Assembly: GCF_011064825.1 (NCBI RefSeq)
Contig: NZ_CP048751.1
Coordinates: 1,550,001 to 1,614,000 of the forward strand
Direction: 5' to 3'
Length of the DNA: 64,000 nt
DNA from: Brevundimonas mediterranea
GTDB taxonomy: Bacteria; Pseudomonadota; Alphaproteobacteria; Caulobacterales; Caulobacteraceae
Both the position numbers and the translations under genes were made by a program. This document shows positions 45,238 through 53,588 of the stretch, in pieces; positions within the stretch are counted from its first letter, which is position 1, and the number at the start of each line of letters is the position of its first letter. The notes under the pieces are model-generated. The model was not told the DNA's origin, searched no databases, and worked only from the letters and a program-made list of their open reading frames with translations.

Positions 45238-47940
45238 ATGAACGCGCCCGCTTTTCCCTCCCCCGAACATTCGCCCGAAGTCGCCGCCTCTCTGGAGGGC
45301 GCGACGCCCTTCATGGCCCAGTATCTGACGGCCAAGGCCGGACAGCCGGACGCCATACTCTTCTTCCGCATGGGGGATTTCTACGAGCTGTTCTTCAAGG
45401 ACGCCGAGGTGGCGGCCGCCGCCCTGGGCATCACCCTGACCAAGCGGGGCAAGCACCAGGGCGAGGACATCCCCATGGCCGGTGTGCCGGTTCACGCCAT
45501 GGAGGGCTATCTGGCCCGACTGATCCGCCTGGGCCACAAGGTCGCCATCTGCGAACAGCTGGAAGATCCCGCCGAGGCCAAGAAGCGCGGCGGCAAGGCC
45601 GTGGTCCATCGCGGCGTGGTGCGGGTGGTGACGCCGGGCACGCTGACCGAGGACAGTCTGCTGGATGCGCGGGGCGCCAATCGTCTGGCGGCCGTGGCGG
45701 TGCGCAAGGGGCGGGCGGCGGTGGCGGTGGTGGAGCTGTCGTCCGGCGCCGTGGATAGCGTCGCCTGTGCGCTGGAGGATCTGGGTGCGGCCCTGGCGGC
45801 GTTTCGTCCGTCCGAGGTTCTGGTCACGGACCGGATGTACTCGGACCCGACGACGCGGGACGCCCTGGACGGGTCCGGCGGCGTGGTCCAGGCCCTGGCC
45901 AGCGCCATCGCCGAGCCCCAGGCGGCCCAGGCGCGGGTCGAGCGGCTGTATGGCGTCGCGGCCCTGGACGGATTCGGCGCCTTCGAGGAGGCCGAGATAT
46001 CGGCTCTGGGCCTGATCGCCGCCTATCTGGAGACGACCCAGGCCGGCAAGGTCCCGGCCCTGGCCCCGCCGCGCCGGTTGGGCGAGAGCGGTTTTCTGGC
46101 CATCGACCCCGCGACGCGGACCAGTCTGGAGATCGACCGGACCCAGAGGGGCGAGCGCGAAGGCTCGCTGCTGGCCTGTATCGACCGGACCGTCACCTCG
46201 GGCGGGGCGCGGGCCCTGGCGGAACGGATCGCCCGGCCGCTGCGCGATCCGCTGGCGATCAACGAACAGCTCGACGCGGTCGAATGGCTGCTGGAGCGGC
46301 GCGATCTGCGCCGCAACCTGCGCGAGGGGCTGAAGGCCTCCTCGGACATCGCCCGCGCGGTCGGGCGGCTGGCCTTGGGACGCGGCGGTCCGCGCGATCT
46401 GGCGGCGGTGCGTGTCGGCCTGACCATAGCGGAGGAGGTGGCCGGCCTGTTCATCGGCCAGGTGGATCCGATCACCGGTCAGCCGCGCCGCATCGCCCTG
46501 GCCCTGGATCGTCTCAGCCTGTCGCCCGAGGTGTCGCGGCTGAAGGCGGATCTGATCGACGGCCTGGTGGACGAGCCGTCCCACCTGGCGCGCGACGGCG
46601 GTTTCGTGCGCCCCGACTATCGCCCCGAACTGGACGCCGCCCGCACCCTGCGCGACGACAGCCGCCGGGTGGTGGCGGATCTGGAGGCGCGCGCCGTCGC
46701 CGAATCCGGCGTGGCCTTCAAGGTCAAGCACAACGCCGTCCTGGGCTATTTCCTCGAGACCTCGGCCAAGGCGGCGGAAGGCCTGCTGCGGGCCGGGCCG
46801 GACAGCCCCTTCATCCACCGCCAGACCCTGGCCAGCCAGGTGCGGTTCACCACGGTCGAACTGTCCGAGCTGGACGCCAAGATCAGCCAGGCCGGCCACC
46901 GCGCCCTGGCCATCGAGGCCGAGACCTTCGAGACCTGGCGGCGCGAGGTCGCCCGTCTGGCCCAGCCGCTGCAGGCGGTCGCCGAGGCCCTGGCCGAACT
47001 GGACGCCCATGCGGCCCTGGCGGAATGGGCGCAGGAAGTCGGGGCGACCCGGCCGGTGGTGGACGACACCCTGGTCTTTTCCGTCGAGGCCGGGCGGCAT
47101 CCGGTCGTGGAGGCGGCGGTCAAGGCGGCGGGCGATCCCTATACGCCCAACAATGCGCGGCTGGACGGCTCCGGATCCGATTGCGCCCGCCTGGCCATCG
47201 TCACCGGGCCGAACATGGCCGGTAAATCCACCTTCCTGCGCCAGAACGCCCTGCTGGTGATCCTGGCCCAGGCCGGGGCTTTCGTGCCGGCGCGGTCGAT
47301 GCGCCTGGGCGTGGTGGACCGGCTGTTCAGCCGCGTCGGGGCCGGCGATGACCTGGCGCGGGGGCGGTCCACCTTCATGATGGAGATGGTCGAGACCGCC
47401 GCCATCCTGACCCAGGCCACGCCGCGCAGCTTTGTCGTGCTGGACGAGATCGGGCGCGGCACGGCGACCTATGACGGCCTGGCCATCGCCTGGGCCACGG
47501 CGGAGGCCCTGCACGAGACCAACCGCGCCCGCACCCTGTTCGCCACCCACTATCACGAGCTGGCCCAGCTGGAGACGCGGCTGGACCATGTCTGCAACCT
47601 GTCCATGGTGGCCAAGGAGTGGAACGGCGATCTCGTCTTCCTGCACGAGGCGGCGCCGGGGGCGGCGGACCGGTCCTATGGGGTGCAGGTGGCCAAACTG
47701 GCGGGCGTGCCGGGCGCCGTGGTCGCCCGCGCGAGATCCGTGCTCGAACGGCTGGAAGGGGAGAAGGCGGCGACCGCCCGTCTGGACGACCTGCCGCTGT
47801 TCGCCCTGGCGGAACCGGCGCCGGTCCTTGCGCCCTCGCCGGTCGAGACGGCGCTCGGGGCCGTGGACCCCGACGCCCTGACCCCGCGCGAGGCGCTGGA
47901 GGCCCTCTACAGGCTCAAGGGAATGCTCACATCGAGATGA
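45238..47940 (+). CDS. mutS: DNA mismatch repair protein MutS
   Basis: A full-length 900-residue MutS. Mismatch-binding domain I has ILFFRMGDFYELFFKDAEV (the F-x-E motif that stacks on the mismatch). The ATPase has Walker A ITGPNMAGKSTFLRQNALLV, the signature MMEMVETAAIL, Walker B VVLDEIGRGTATYDGLAIAW and FATHYHELAQLE. The C-terminus carries LTPREALEALYRLKGM. It recognises mismatches and recruits MutL. The ATG at 45238 lies only 86 bases from the riboswitch of the divergent btuB, so the two promoters must share this gap. Confidence 0.98.
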   Translation: MNAPAFPSPEHSPEVAASLEGATPFMAQYLTAKAGQPDAILFFRMGDFYELFFKDAEVAAAALGITLTKRGKHQGEDIPMAGVPVHAMEGYLARLIRLGHKVAICEQLEDPAEAKKRGGKAVVHRGVVRVVTPGTLTEDSLLDARGANRLAAVAVRKGRAAVAVVELSSGAVDSVACALEDLGAALAAFRPSEVLVTDRMYSDPTTRDALDGSGGVVQALASAIAEPQAAQARVERLYGVAALDGFGAFEEAEISALGLIAAYLETTQAGKVPALAPPRRLGESGFLAIDPATRTSLEIDRTQRGEREGSLLACIDRTVTSGGARALAERIARPLRDPLAINEQLDAVEWLLERRDLRRNLREGLKASSDIARAVGRLALGRGGPRDLAAVRVGLTIAEEVAGLFIGQVDPITGQPRRIALALDRLSLSPEVSRLKADLIDGLVDEPSHLARDGGFVRPDYRPELDAARTLRDDSRRVVADLEARAVAESGVAFKVKHNAVLGYFLETSAKAAEGLLRAGPDSPFIHRQTLASQVRFTTVELSELDAKISQAGHRALAIEAETFETWRREVARLAQPLQAVAEALAELDAHAALAEWAQEVGATRPVVDDTLVFSVEAGRHPVVEAAVKAAGDPYTPNNARLDGSGSDCARLAIVTGPNMAGKSTFLRQNALLVILAQAGAFVPARSMRLGVVDRLFSRVGAGDDLARGRSTFMMEMVETAAILTQATPRSFVVLDEIGRGTATYDGLAIAWATAEALHETNRARTLFATHYHELAQLETRLDHVCNLSMVAKEWNGDLVFLHEAAPGAADRSYGVQVAKLAGVPGAVVARARSVLERLEGEKAATARLDDLPLFALAEPAPVLAPSPVETALGAVDPDALTPREALEALYRLKGMLTSR

Positions 47941-48029
47941 GATAGAGTATTGCCGTTGGGGAAGGTTCTTAACCTTGCTCATGTCAGGGATGCTTGACTG
48001 AAGACCCGAAGCCTCCACTGGATACGGCG

Positions 48030-49856
48030 ATGAAACCCAGCGCGCTTTCCCTTTCGGCCAAGATCGCCCTCATGGTGATCGGCGCCCTGGCCGCCCTGAC
48101 CGCGATCCTGCTGGCGGTGGCCGTGGTGCTGCTGACCCGGGATGCAGAGGCCAGCGCCGCCGAACGCCAGGAGGCCAATATGCGCGTCGCCTGGGACGTG
48201 CTGGCCGACTACGGCGACGGGTTTTCGGCGCGGGACGGCCGACTGTATGTCGGCTCCACGCCGATGAACGACTTCGTCGAACCGGTCGATCGGATCAAGG
48301 CCCTGGTGGGGGGCACGGCGACGGTCTTCATGGACGACCTGCGGGTCACGACCAATGTGGTCAAGGACGACGGTTCGCGCGCTGTCGGCACCAAACTCAA
48401 GCCCGGCCCCGTCTATGACGCGGTGCTGAAGTCCGGCAAACCCTATCGTGGTCAGGCCGACATCCTGGGCAAGCCCTATTTCGTCGCCTACGACCCGATC
48501 AAGAACGCCGCCGGCCAGACCATCGGCGTGCTGTATGTCGGCATTCCCAAGGCCGACTTCATGGCCTCGGTGAACCATATGATGGCCGGCCTGCTGATCT
48601 GCGGCGTCGTCGTCACCTTGCTGGTGGTGGGCGGCTGTCTGGTCGCCTCGCGCCGCATGTTCTCGCCGCTGCAGGCCCTGTGCGAGCGGATGGAGGCCCT
48701 GCGTCAGGGCCGCACCGATTTCGACGCCCCCTGGGTCTCGCGCGGCGACGACATCGGTCAGATCGCGCGCGCCGTCATCGCCTTCCGCGACGCCGCCGTG
48801 CGTCAGAAGGCGACCGAGACCGAGGCCGAGGCGATGCGCGAAACCGCCCGCGCCACCCACGCCGCCAGCGAGGCCGAGCGCGAACGCCTGGCCGAGGAAG
48901 ACGCCGTCGTGGTCGGGGCCCTGGGCCAGGGTCTGGCGGCCCTGGCGCGCGGCGACCTGAACCACCGCATCACCGCCAGCTTCGCCGAGCGCAGCCGCAA
49001 GCTGAAGGACGATTACAACACCGCCGCCGACACCCTGGCCGCCACCATGGCCGATATCGTCGATCTGGTCGGGGCGATGCGCGCCGGAACCGCCGAGGTG
49101 TCCACGGCCACCGACGACCTGTCGCGCCGCACCGAACGCCAGGCCGCCGCCCTGGAACAGACCGCCGCCGCCCTGGATCAGATCACCGTCACTGTCCGCA
49201 AGACGGCCGAGGGCGCCCGGTCCGCCGCCGAGATCACCGCCCAGGCGCGCGGCGGGGCCGGAACGCGCGAGCGGATCATCGCCGACACCACCGCCGCCAT
49301 GGGCGAGATCGAGGCGACCTCGGGCAGGATCGGCGAGATCATCGGCGTCATCGACGAGATCGCCTTCCAGACCAATCTTCTGGCCCTGAACGCGGGCGTC
49401 GAGGCGGCGCGGGCCGGCGAGGCCGGCCGCGGCTTCGCCGTGGTGGCGTCGGAAGTGCGCGCCCTGGCCCAGCGTTCCGCCGACGCCGCGCGCGAGATCA
49501 AGGGCCTGATCGCCGCCTCGGGCGCCAGCGTCGGCGAAGGCGCCCGGCTGGTGTCCCAGACCGGCGGCGCCCTGACCGCCCTGATCAACCAGGTGGCCGA
49601 GATCAACCAGCTGGCGGGCGAAATCGCCGCCTCGGCCCAGGAACAGGCCGTGGGTCTGGCCGAGATCAATGTCGCCGTGAACCAGATGGACCAGACGACC
49701 CAGCAGAACGCCGCCATGGTCGAACAGACCACCGCCGCCAACCAGGCGCTGAGCCAGGAGGCGGAAAAACTGGCCGAGCTGGTGTCGCGCTTCCGCATCG
49801 GCGAGCCGGGTGTGGACAGCCAGTCTCAGGACGCCCGGACCGTCTGGGCCGCCTAA
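48030..49856 (+). CDS. Methyl-accepting chemotaxis protein with Cache-type sensor
   Basis: The 608-residue chemoreceptor has a first membrane segment (about residues 8-36), a periplasmic single-Cache-like domain (about 40-185, with [18 protein letters not shown] and [20 protein letters not shown]), a second membrane segment ([18 protein letters not shown]), HAMP units, and a long signalling coil with [20 protein letters not shown] as hairpin tip. No C-terminal CheR-tethering pentapeptide is seen. The ATG at 48030 is used; an upstream TTG adds no domain. The ligand is unknown; such Cache domains often bind small organic acids. Confidence 0.93.
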   Translation: MKPSALSLSAKIALMVIGALAALTAILLAVAVVLLTRDAEASAAERQEANMRVAWDVLADYGDGFSARDGRLYVGSTPMNDFVEPVDRIKALVGGTATVFMDDLRVTTNVVKDDGSRAVGTKLKPGPVYDAVLKSGKPYRGQADILGKPYFVAYDPIKNAAGQTIGVLYVGIPKADFMASVNHMMAGLLICGVVVTLLVVGGCLVASRRMFSPLQALCERMEALRQGRTDFDAPWVSRGDDIGQIARAVIAFRDAAVRQKATETEAEAMRETARATHAASEAERERLAEEDAVVVGALGQGLAALARGDLNHRITASFAERSRKLKDDYNTAADTLAATMADIVDLVGAMRAGTAEVSTATDDLSRRTERQAAALEQTAAALDQITVTVRKTAEGARSAAEITAQARGGAGTRERIIADTTAAMGEIEATSGRIGEIIGVIDEIAFQTNLLALNAGVEAARAGEAGRGFAVVASEVRALAQRSADAAREIKGLIAASGASVGEGARLVSQTGGALTALINQVAEINQLAGEIAASAQEQAVGLAEINVAVNQMDQTTQQNAAMVEQTTAANQALSQEAEKLAELVSRFRIGEPGVDSQSQDARTVWAA

Positions 49857-49876
49857 GCCCAAGCCGGACAAGATCA

Positions 49877-49914
49877 AAAAAGCCCGCTCGGCGACTGCCG
49901 AGCGGGCCTTTTTC
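49877..49914. terminator. Bidirectional terminator between chemoreceptor and lpd
   Basis: Stem GCCCGCTCGGC/GCCGAGCGGGC (49882-49892 with 49897-49907), four-base loop, flanked by AAAAAA on the left and TTTTT on the right, so it can end transcription on both strands. Confidence 0.9.
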
Positions 49915-49943
49915 ATGTCAGACGCCCGTCGGGGCGCGGCGGA

Positions 49944-51365
49944 TCAGGCCTGCATCATCCAGCCTTCGACGTCCATGGCCGCCTGGCGGACGGCTTCCGA
50001 ACGGGTCGGGTGGGCGTGGCAGGTGCGGGCGATGTCTTCCGAGGCGCCGCCGAAGCTCATGGTGATGGCGGCCTCGTGGATCATCTCGCCGGCCTGCGGA
50101 CCCATGATGTGGACGCCCAGAACCTTGTCGGTGGCGGCGTCGGCCAGAACCTTCACGAAGCCGTCGGTCTCGTGGTTGATCTTGGCGCGGCTGTTGGCGG
50201 TGAAGGGGAATTTGCCCTTCTTGTACGCGATGCCGGCGGCCTTCAGCTGGTCCTCGGTCTGGCCGACCCAGGCCACTTCGGGGAAGGTGTAGACGACGCT
50301 GGGCACCAGAGCGTAGTCGACGTGGCCGTATTTGCCGGCGATGGTGTCGATCACGGCGACCGCGTCTTCTTCCGCCTTGTGCGCCAGCATCGGGCCGTGG
50401 GTCACGTCGCCGATCACCCAGACGCCGCCCTCGTTGACTTGGCCGGCGACCTTGAAGTGGTCATGGTCGATGAAGCCGCGCTTGTCCGGCGTGACGCCGA
50501 TGGTCTCCAGACCCAGGCCCTCGGTGTAGGGGCGGCGGCCGATGGCGACCAGGACGACGTCGCCCTTCAGGGTTTCGGCGGCGCCGCCGGCCGACGGTTC
50601 GACCGTCAGTTCGACCCCGTCCTTGACCGGCTTGGCGCCCGTGACCTTGGCGCCCAGTTTGAAGACCATGCCCTGTTTGGTCAGGGTGCGCTGGAAGGCG
50701 GTGGCGACTTCGGTGTCCATGCCGGGGGTGATCCGGTCCAGGAATTCGACCACCGTCACCTCGGCGCCCAGGCGGCGCCAGACCGAACCCAGCTCCAGGC
50801 CGATGATGCCGGCGCCGATGACGATCAGCTTCTTCGGCACGGCCGGAAGGGACAGGGCGCCGGTGGAATCGATCACCTTGCCCGCCTCGAAGGCGACGCC
50901 CGGCAGGGGGGTGGGCTCCGAGCCGGTGGCGATGACGATGTTCCTGGCCTCAAGCGTCTGGACCGAACCGTCGGCGGCGGTCACCTCGACCTTGCCTTTG
51001 GCGACGATCTTGCCGCGGCCCTTGATCCAGTCGGCCTTGTTCTTCTTGAACAGGAACTCGATCCCCTTGGTCAGGGCGGTGACGCTGTCGTCTTTGGCCT
51101 TGTGCATCTGGCCCAGGTTCAGCTTGGGCTGGACCTCGATGCCGATCTTGGCGAACTCGCTGTTGGCGGCGTCGAACATTTCCGAGGCGTGGAGCAGGGC
51201 CTTGGACGGCATGCAGCCGACGTTCAGGCAGGTGCCCCCCAGGGTGGCGCGCATCTCGACGCAGGCGACCTTCAGGCCCAGCTGGCCGGCGCGGATCGCG
51301 GCGTTATAGCCGCCGGGCCCTCCGCCGATGATGACGACGTCGTAGGGAACGGGGGCTTCGGCCAT
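49944..51365 (-). CDS. lpdA: Dihydrolipoyl dehydrogenase
   Basis: A 473-residue flavoprotein disulfide reductase. It has the FAD fold VVIIGGGPGGYNAAIRAGQL, the redox-active disulfide GGTCLNVGCMPSKALLHASE, the NAD fold LIVIGAGIIGLELGSVW, and the C-terminal His-Glu pair in CHAHPTRSEAVRQAA. It is the E3 subunit of 2-oxo acid dehydrogenase complexes. The ATG at 51365 follows AGAGGAT. E1 and E2 genes are not adjacent, so this may be the E3 of the oxoglutarate dehydrogenase complex or a shared copy. Confidence 0.96.
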   Translation of the reverse strand: MAEAPVPYDVVIIGGGPGGYNAAIRAGQLGLKVACVEMRATLGGTCLNVGCMPSKALLHASEMFDAANSEFAKIGIEVQPKLNLGQMHKAKDDSVTALTKGIEFLFKKNKADWIKGRGKIVAKGKVEVTAADGSVQTLEARNIVIATGSEPTPLPGVAFEAGKVIDSTGALSLPAVPKKLIVIGAGIIGLELGSVWRRLGAEVTVVEFLDRITPGMDTEVATAFQRTLTKQGMVFKLGAKVTGAKPVKDGVELTVEPSAGGAAETLKGDVVLVAIGRRPYTEGLGLETIGVTPDKRGFIDHDHFKVAGQVNEGGVWVIGDVTHGPMLAHKAEEDAVAVIDTIAGKYGHVDYALVPSVVYTFPEVAWVGQTEDQLKAAGIAYKKGKFPFTANSRAKINHETDGFVKVLADAATDKVLGVHIMGPQAGEMIHEAAITMSFGGASEDIARTCHAHPTRSEAVRQAAMDVEGWMMQA

Positions 51366-51488
51366 GATATCCTCTGGTCTTCTGGCGCGTGGGGGCAGGC
51401 GGGCGGACACTAGCGCCGACCCCGCAGGGGTCAACCGCCGGGCGACATATGGGACGCCGGAATCGACCTTTGCAGGGGTAGGAAGCCG

Positions 51489-53381
51489 TCAGGAGACGAT
51501 TTCAGGCGCCGGTTCGTCCGTCTGGCCCGTATTTTCGCTCGCGTCCGCGTCCTGCTGCTCCGCGCGGGGCAGGGTGACGGAGACCTCCGCCCCTTCGCCC
51601 GGTGTGCTGTCGATCGCCAGGGCGCCCGAGGACTGGCGCGCAAAGGCGAAGGCCTGCGACAGGCCCAGGCCGGCCGCGTCCGGCCGGGTGGTGAAGAAGG
51701 GCTCGGCCGCGCGGCGCAGGGTGTCGGCGTCCATGCCGGGGCCGGAATCGCGCACGCTCAGTCTCAGGCTGTCGTCGGCCATCACCGCCAGCCGCACCGC
51801 GACCGACCCGACGCCGTTCGACGCCTCGACCGCGTTTCGCGTCAGGGCCAGCACCGCCGCCTCGAAGGCCGCCGGATCGATCCGGGCGAAGGCCGGTTGG
51901 GCCGGGGTTTCGATCATCAGGTCGATCGACGGCCCCGACAGCAGACGCAGCTTGGTCTCCAGGCCCGCCAGGAAGATCCCGACGTCCAGCCGCTGAAGAT
52001 TGGTGCGGTCCTCGTCCTGCGAGAAGGCGCTGAGGCGGCGGGTCAGGCGTTCGCCGCGCTGACCGGCGGCCAGGGCCGCCTGGCCCAGGCGGCGGATGCG
52101 CTCGGGCTCGTCGGCATGGCGCAGCATCATGTCCAGGGCCGAGGTCATGACTCCCAGAAGGGCGTTGAAATCATGGGTCACGCCGCCGGCCAGACGGCCG
52201 ACATTGGCCATGCGCCGTTCGGCCTCCAGCTCGGCGCGAACCGCCTGTTCGGCGCGCGCGGCCTCGGCGACCGTGTCCAGCAGGGCCTGATTATGGGCGG
52301 CCAGGATTTCGCTCTCGCGGCGGGCGAAGTCCGCCTGCGCCGTTTGAAGGGCCTCGGCGACGGGATCGCGCGGATCGTCCTGGCCGGCGTCGTCTTCCGG
52401 CGCATCGGACAGAGGGGCCGGTTCTGCGGTTTCAGAGCCGGTCTCCATCGGGGCGATGTCGGCCAAGGGGGCGCCGGCCAGCAGGACGGCGTCCGGACGA
52501 TCCGCCTCGTCGGCCAGGGGCGTCAGGGTCCAGCGGATCCCCGCGCCGTCCGCGTCCACCGTCTCGATCGGCGCAGCCTCGCCGTCATCGGCGTTCAGGG
52601 CGGCGCGCAAGGCCTGGCGGCCCTCGGTGCGACGGTCCAGCGGCAGGAACAGGTCGGCGAAGTCGGAACCCGTCACCCCCTCGCCGCGCCCCAGCATGAT
52701 CAGGGCGGTGCGGTTGGCCTGGCGGATGCGGCCGTCGGCGTCGACCACCACCAAGGCGCCGGAGGCGGCGTCGAACACCCGGTCGGCCAGGCTGGGCCGG
52801 GCGGCGGGCGGCGGCGGGGGCGGCGCCGGTTCGATGGCGGGGGTGGTCAGGACGTCGGTCTCGACGATGGCGGCGATGGAGCCGGTGATCTGGCCCCGTT
52901 CGTTCTCGATCGGCATGGCCGTGACCGAAACCAGCATCTTCTTGCGGGTCGCGGCGTTCATCATCAGATGCTGGAAGCCCCGCACCGTCTGGCCGCGCAG
53001 GGCCCGGGCGCTGGGCAGCAGGTCGGCGGGGATCGGCTTGCCGTCCGGGAAGGTGATGCCCCAGGTCGCGGAATGGAAGCGCAGGCCCAGCAGTTCGGCG
53101 TCGCGACGGCCCAGCAGCTGATGGGCGGCGCGGTTGGCGAAGACGAACTTGCCCGTGCTGTCGGTCTCGACCATGGCCACGGGCACGGCGTTCATCGTCT
53201 CGAACAGGCGTCTGTCGGAGGATTCGGCCACCTTCTGGACGATGTCGAGCTGGTCGCTTGCGCTGGCGTGGCGGGCGCCGTGGGTCACGGCGAACCAGAG
53301 GGCGACGGCCGCGAGGGCGTAGCCGACGACGGCCATGATGCCGAAGATCAGCGTCCAGTTGACCTCGCCTTCGAGAAACAT
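51489..53381 (-). CDS. PAS-domain sensor histidine kinase
   Basis: A 630-residue kinase with one N-terminal membrane helix (WTLIFGIMAVVGYALAAVAL), a PAS domain (about residues 55-165), a Pro-rich linker (EPAPPPPPPAARPS), a second PAS domain (about 190-310), an acidic linker and coil, then the kinase core. The H-box is GGVTHDFNALLGVMTSALDM (NtrB-like HDFN type), with ALTRNAVEAS, DSGPGMDADTL and FFTTRPDAAGLGLSQAFAFA. There is no receiver domain and no partner regulator nearby. The ATG at 53381 gives the membrane helix near the start. Confidence 0.87.
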   Translation of the reverse strand: MFLEGEVNWTLIFGIMAVVGYALAAVALWFAVTHGARHASASDQLDIVQKVAESSDRRLFETMNAVPVAMVETDSTGKFVFANRAAHQLLGRRDAELLGLRFHSATWGITFPDGKPIPADLLPSARALRGQTVRGFQHLMMNAATRKKMLVSVTAMPIENERGQITGSIAAIVETDVLTTPAIEPAPPPPPPAARPSLADRVFDAASGALVVVDADGRIRQANRTALIMLGRGEGVTGSDFADLFLPLDRRTEGRQALRAALNADDGEAAPIETVDADGAGIRWTLTPLADEADRPDAVLLAGAPLADIAPMETGSETAEPAPLSDAPEDDAGQDDPRDPVAEALQTAQADFARRESEILAAHNQALLDTVAEAARAEQAVRAELEAERRMANVGRLAGGVTHDFNALLGVMTSALDMMLRHADEPERIRRLGQAALAAGQRGERLTRRLSAFSQDEDRTNLQRLDVGIFLAGLETKLRLLSGPSIDLMIETPAQPAFARIDPAAFEAAVLALTRNAVEASNGVGSVAVRLAVMADDSLRLSVRDSGPGMDADTLRRAAEPFFTTRPDAAGLGLSQAFAFARQSSGALAIDSTPGEGAEVSVTLPRAEQQDADASENTGQTDEPAPEIVS

Positions 53382-53535
53382 TCGGTCGATCCGTTTCAAT
53401 CTGGGGCGTCCGCCGCCCAGGTTCGCCAGGATCTGCAAGGGGCGAACCAGCGGAGCGGGGGTGGTCTCCGATACCCAGACCTCATGACGAGGCCCGTCGT
53501 CAAGCCGCCCGGAAGCGCGGCGCGCATCGCCCATG

Positions 53536-53567
53536 AAAAAGGGCCGGACGTCGCCGTCCGGCCCTTT
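53536..53567 (-). terminator. Rho-independent terminator of the TonB receptor gene
   Basis: Stem GGGCCGGACG/CGTCCGGCCC (53541-53550 with 53555-53564), four-base loop, followed on the minus strand by TTTTTC. It lies about 25 bases after the receptor stop codon. Confidence 0.88.
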
Positions 53568-53588
53568 CTGCGTCTAGGTTTCGGGGGC

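Noticed and set aside
51489..53381. PAS kinase considered as CckA
   Set aside because: CckA has a C-terminal receiver domain, which is missing here; only one membrane helix is present.
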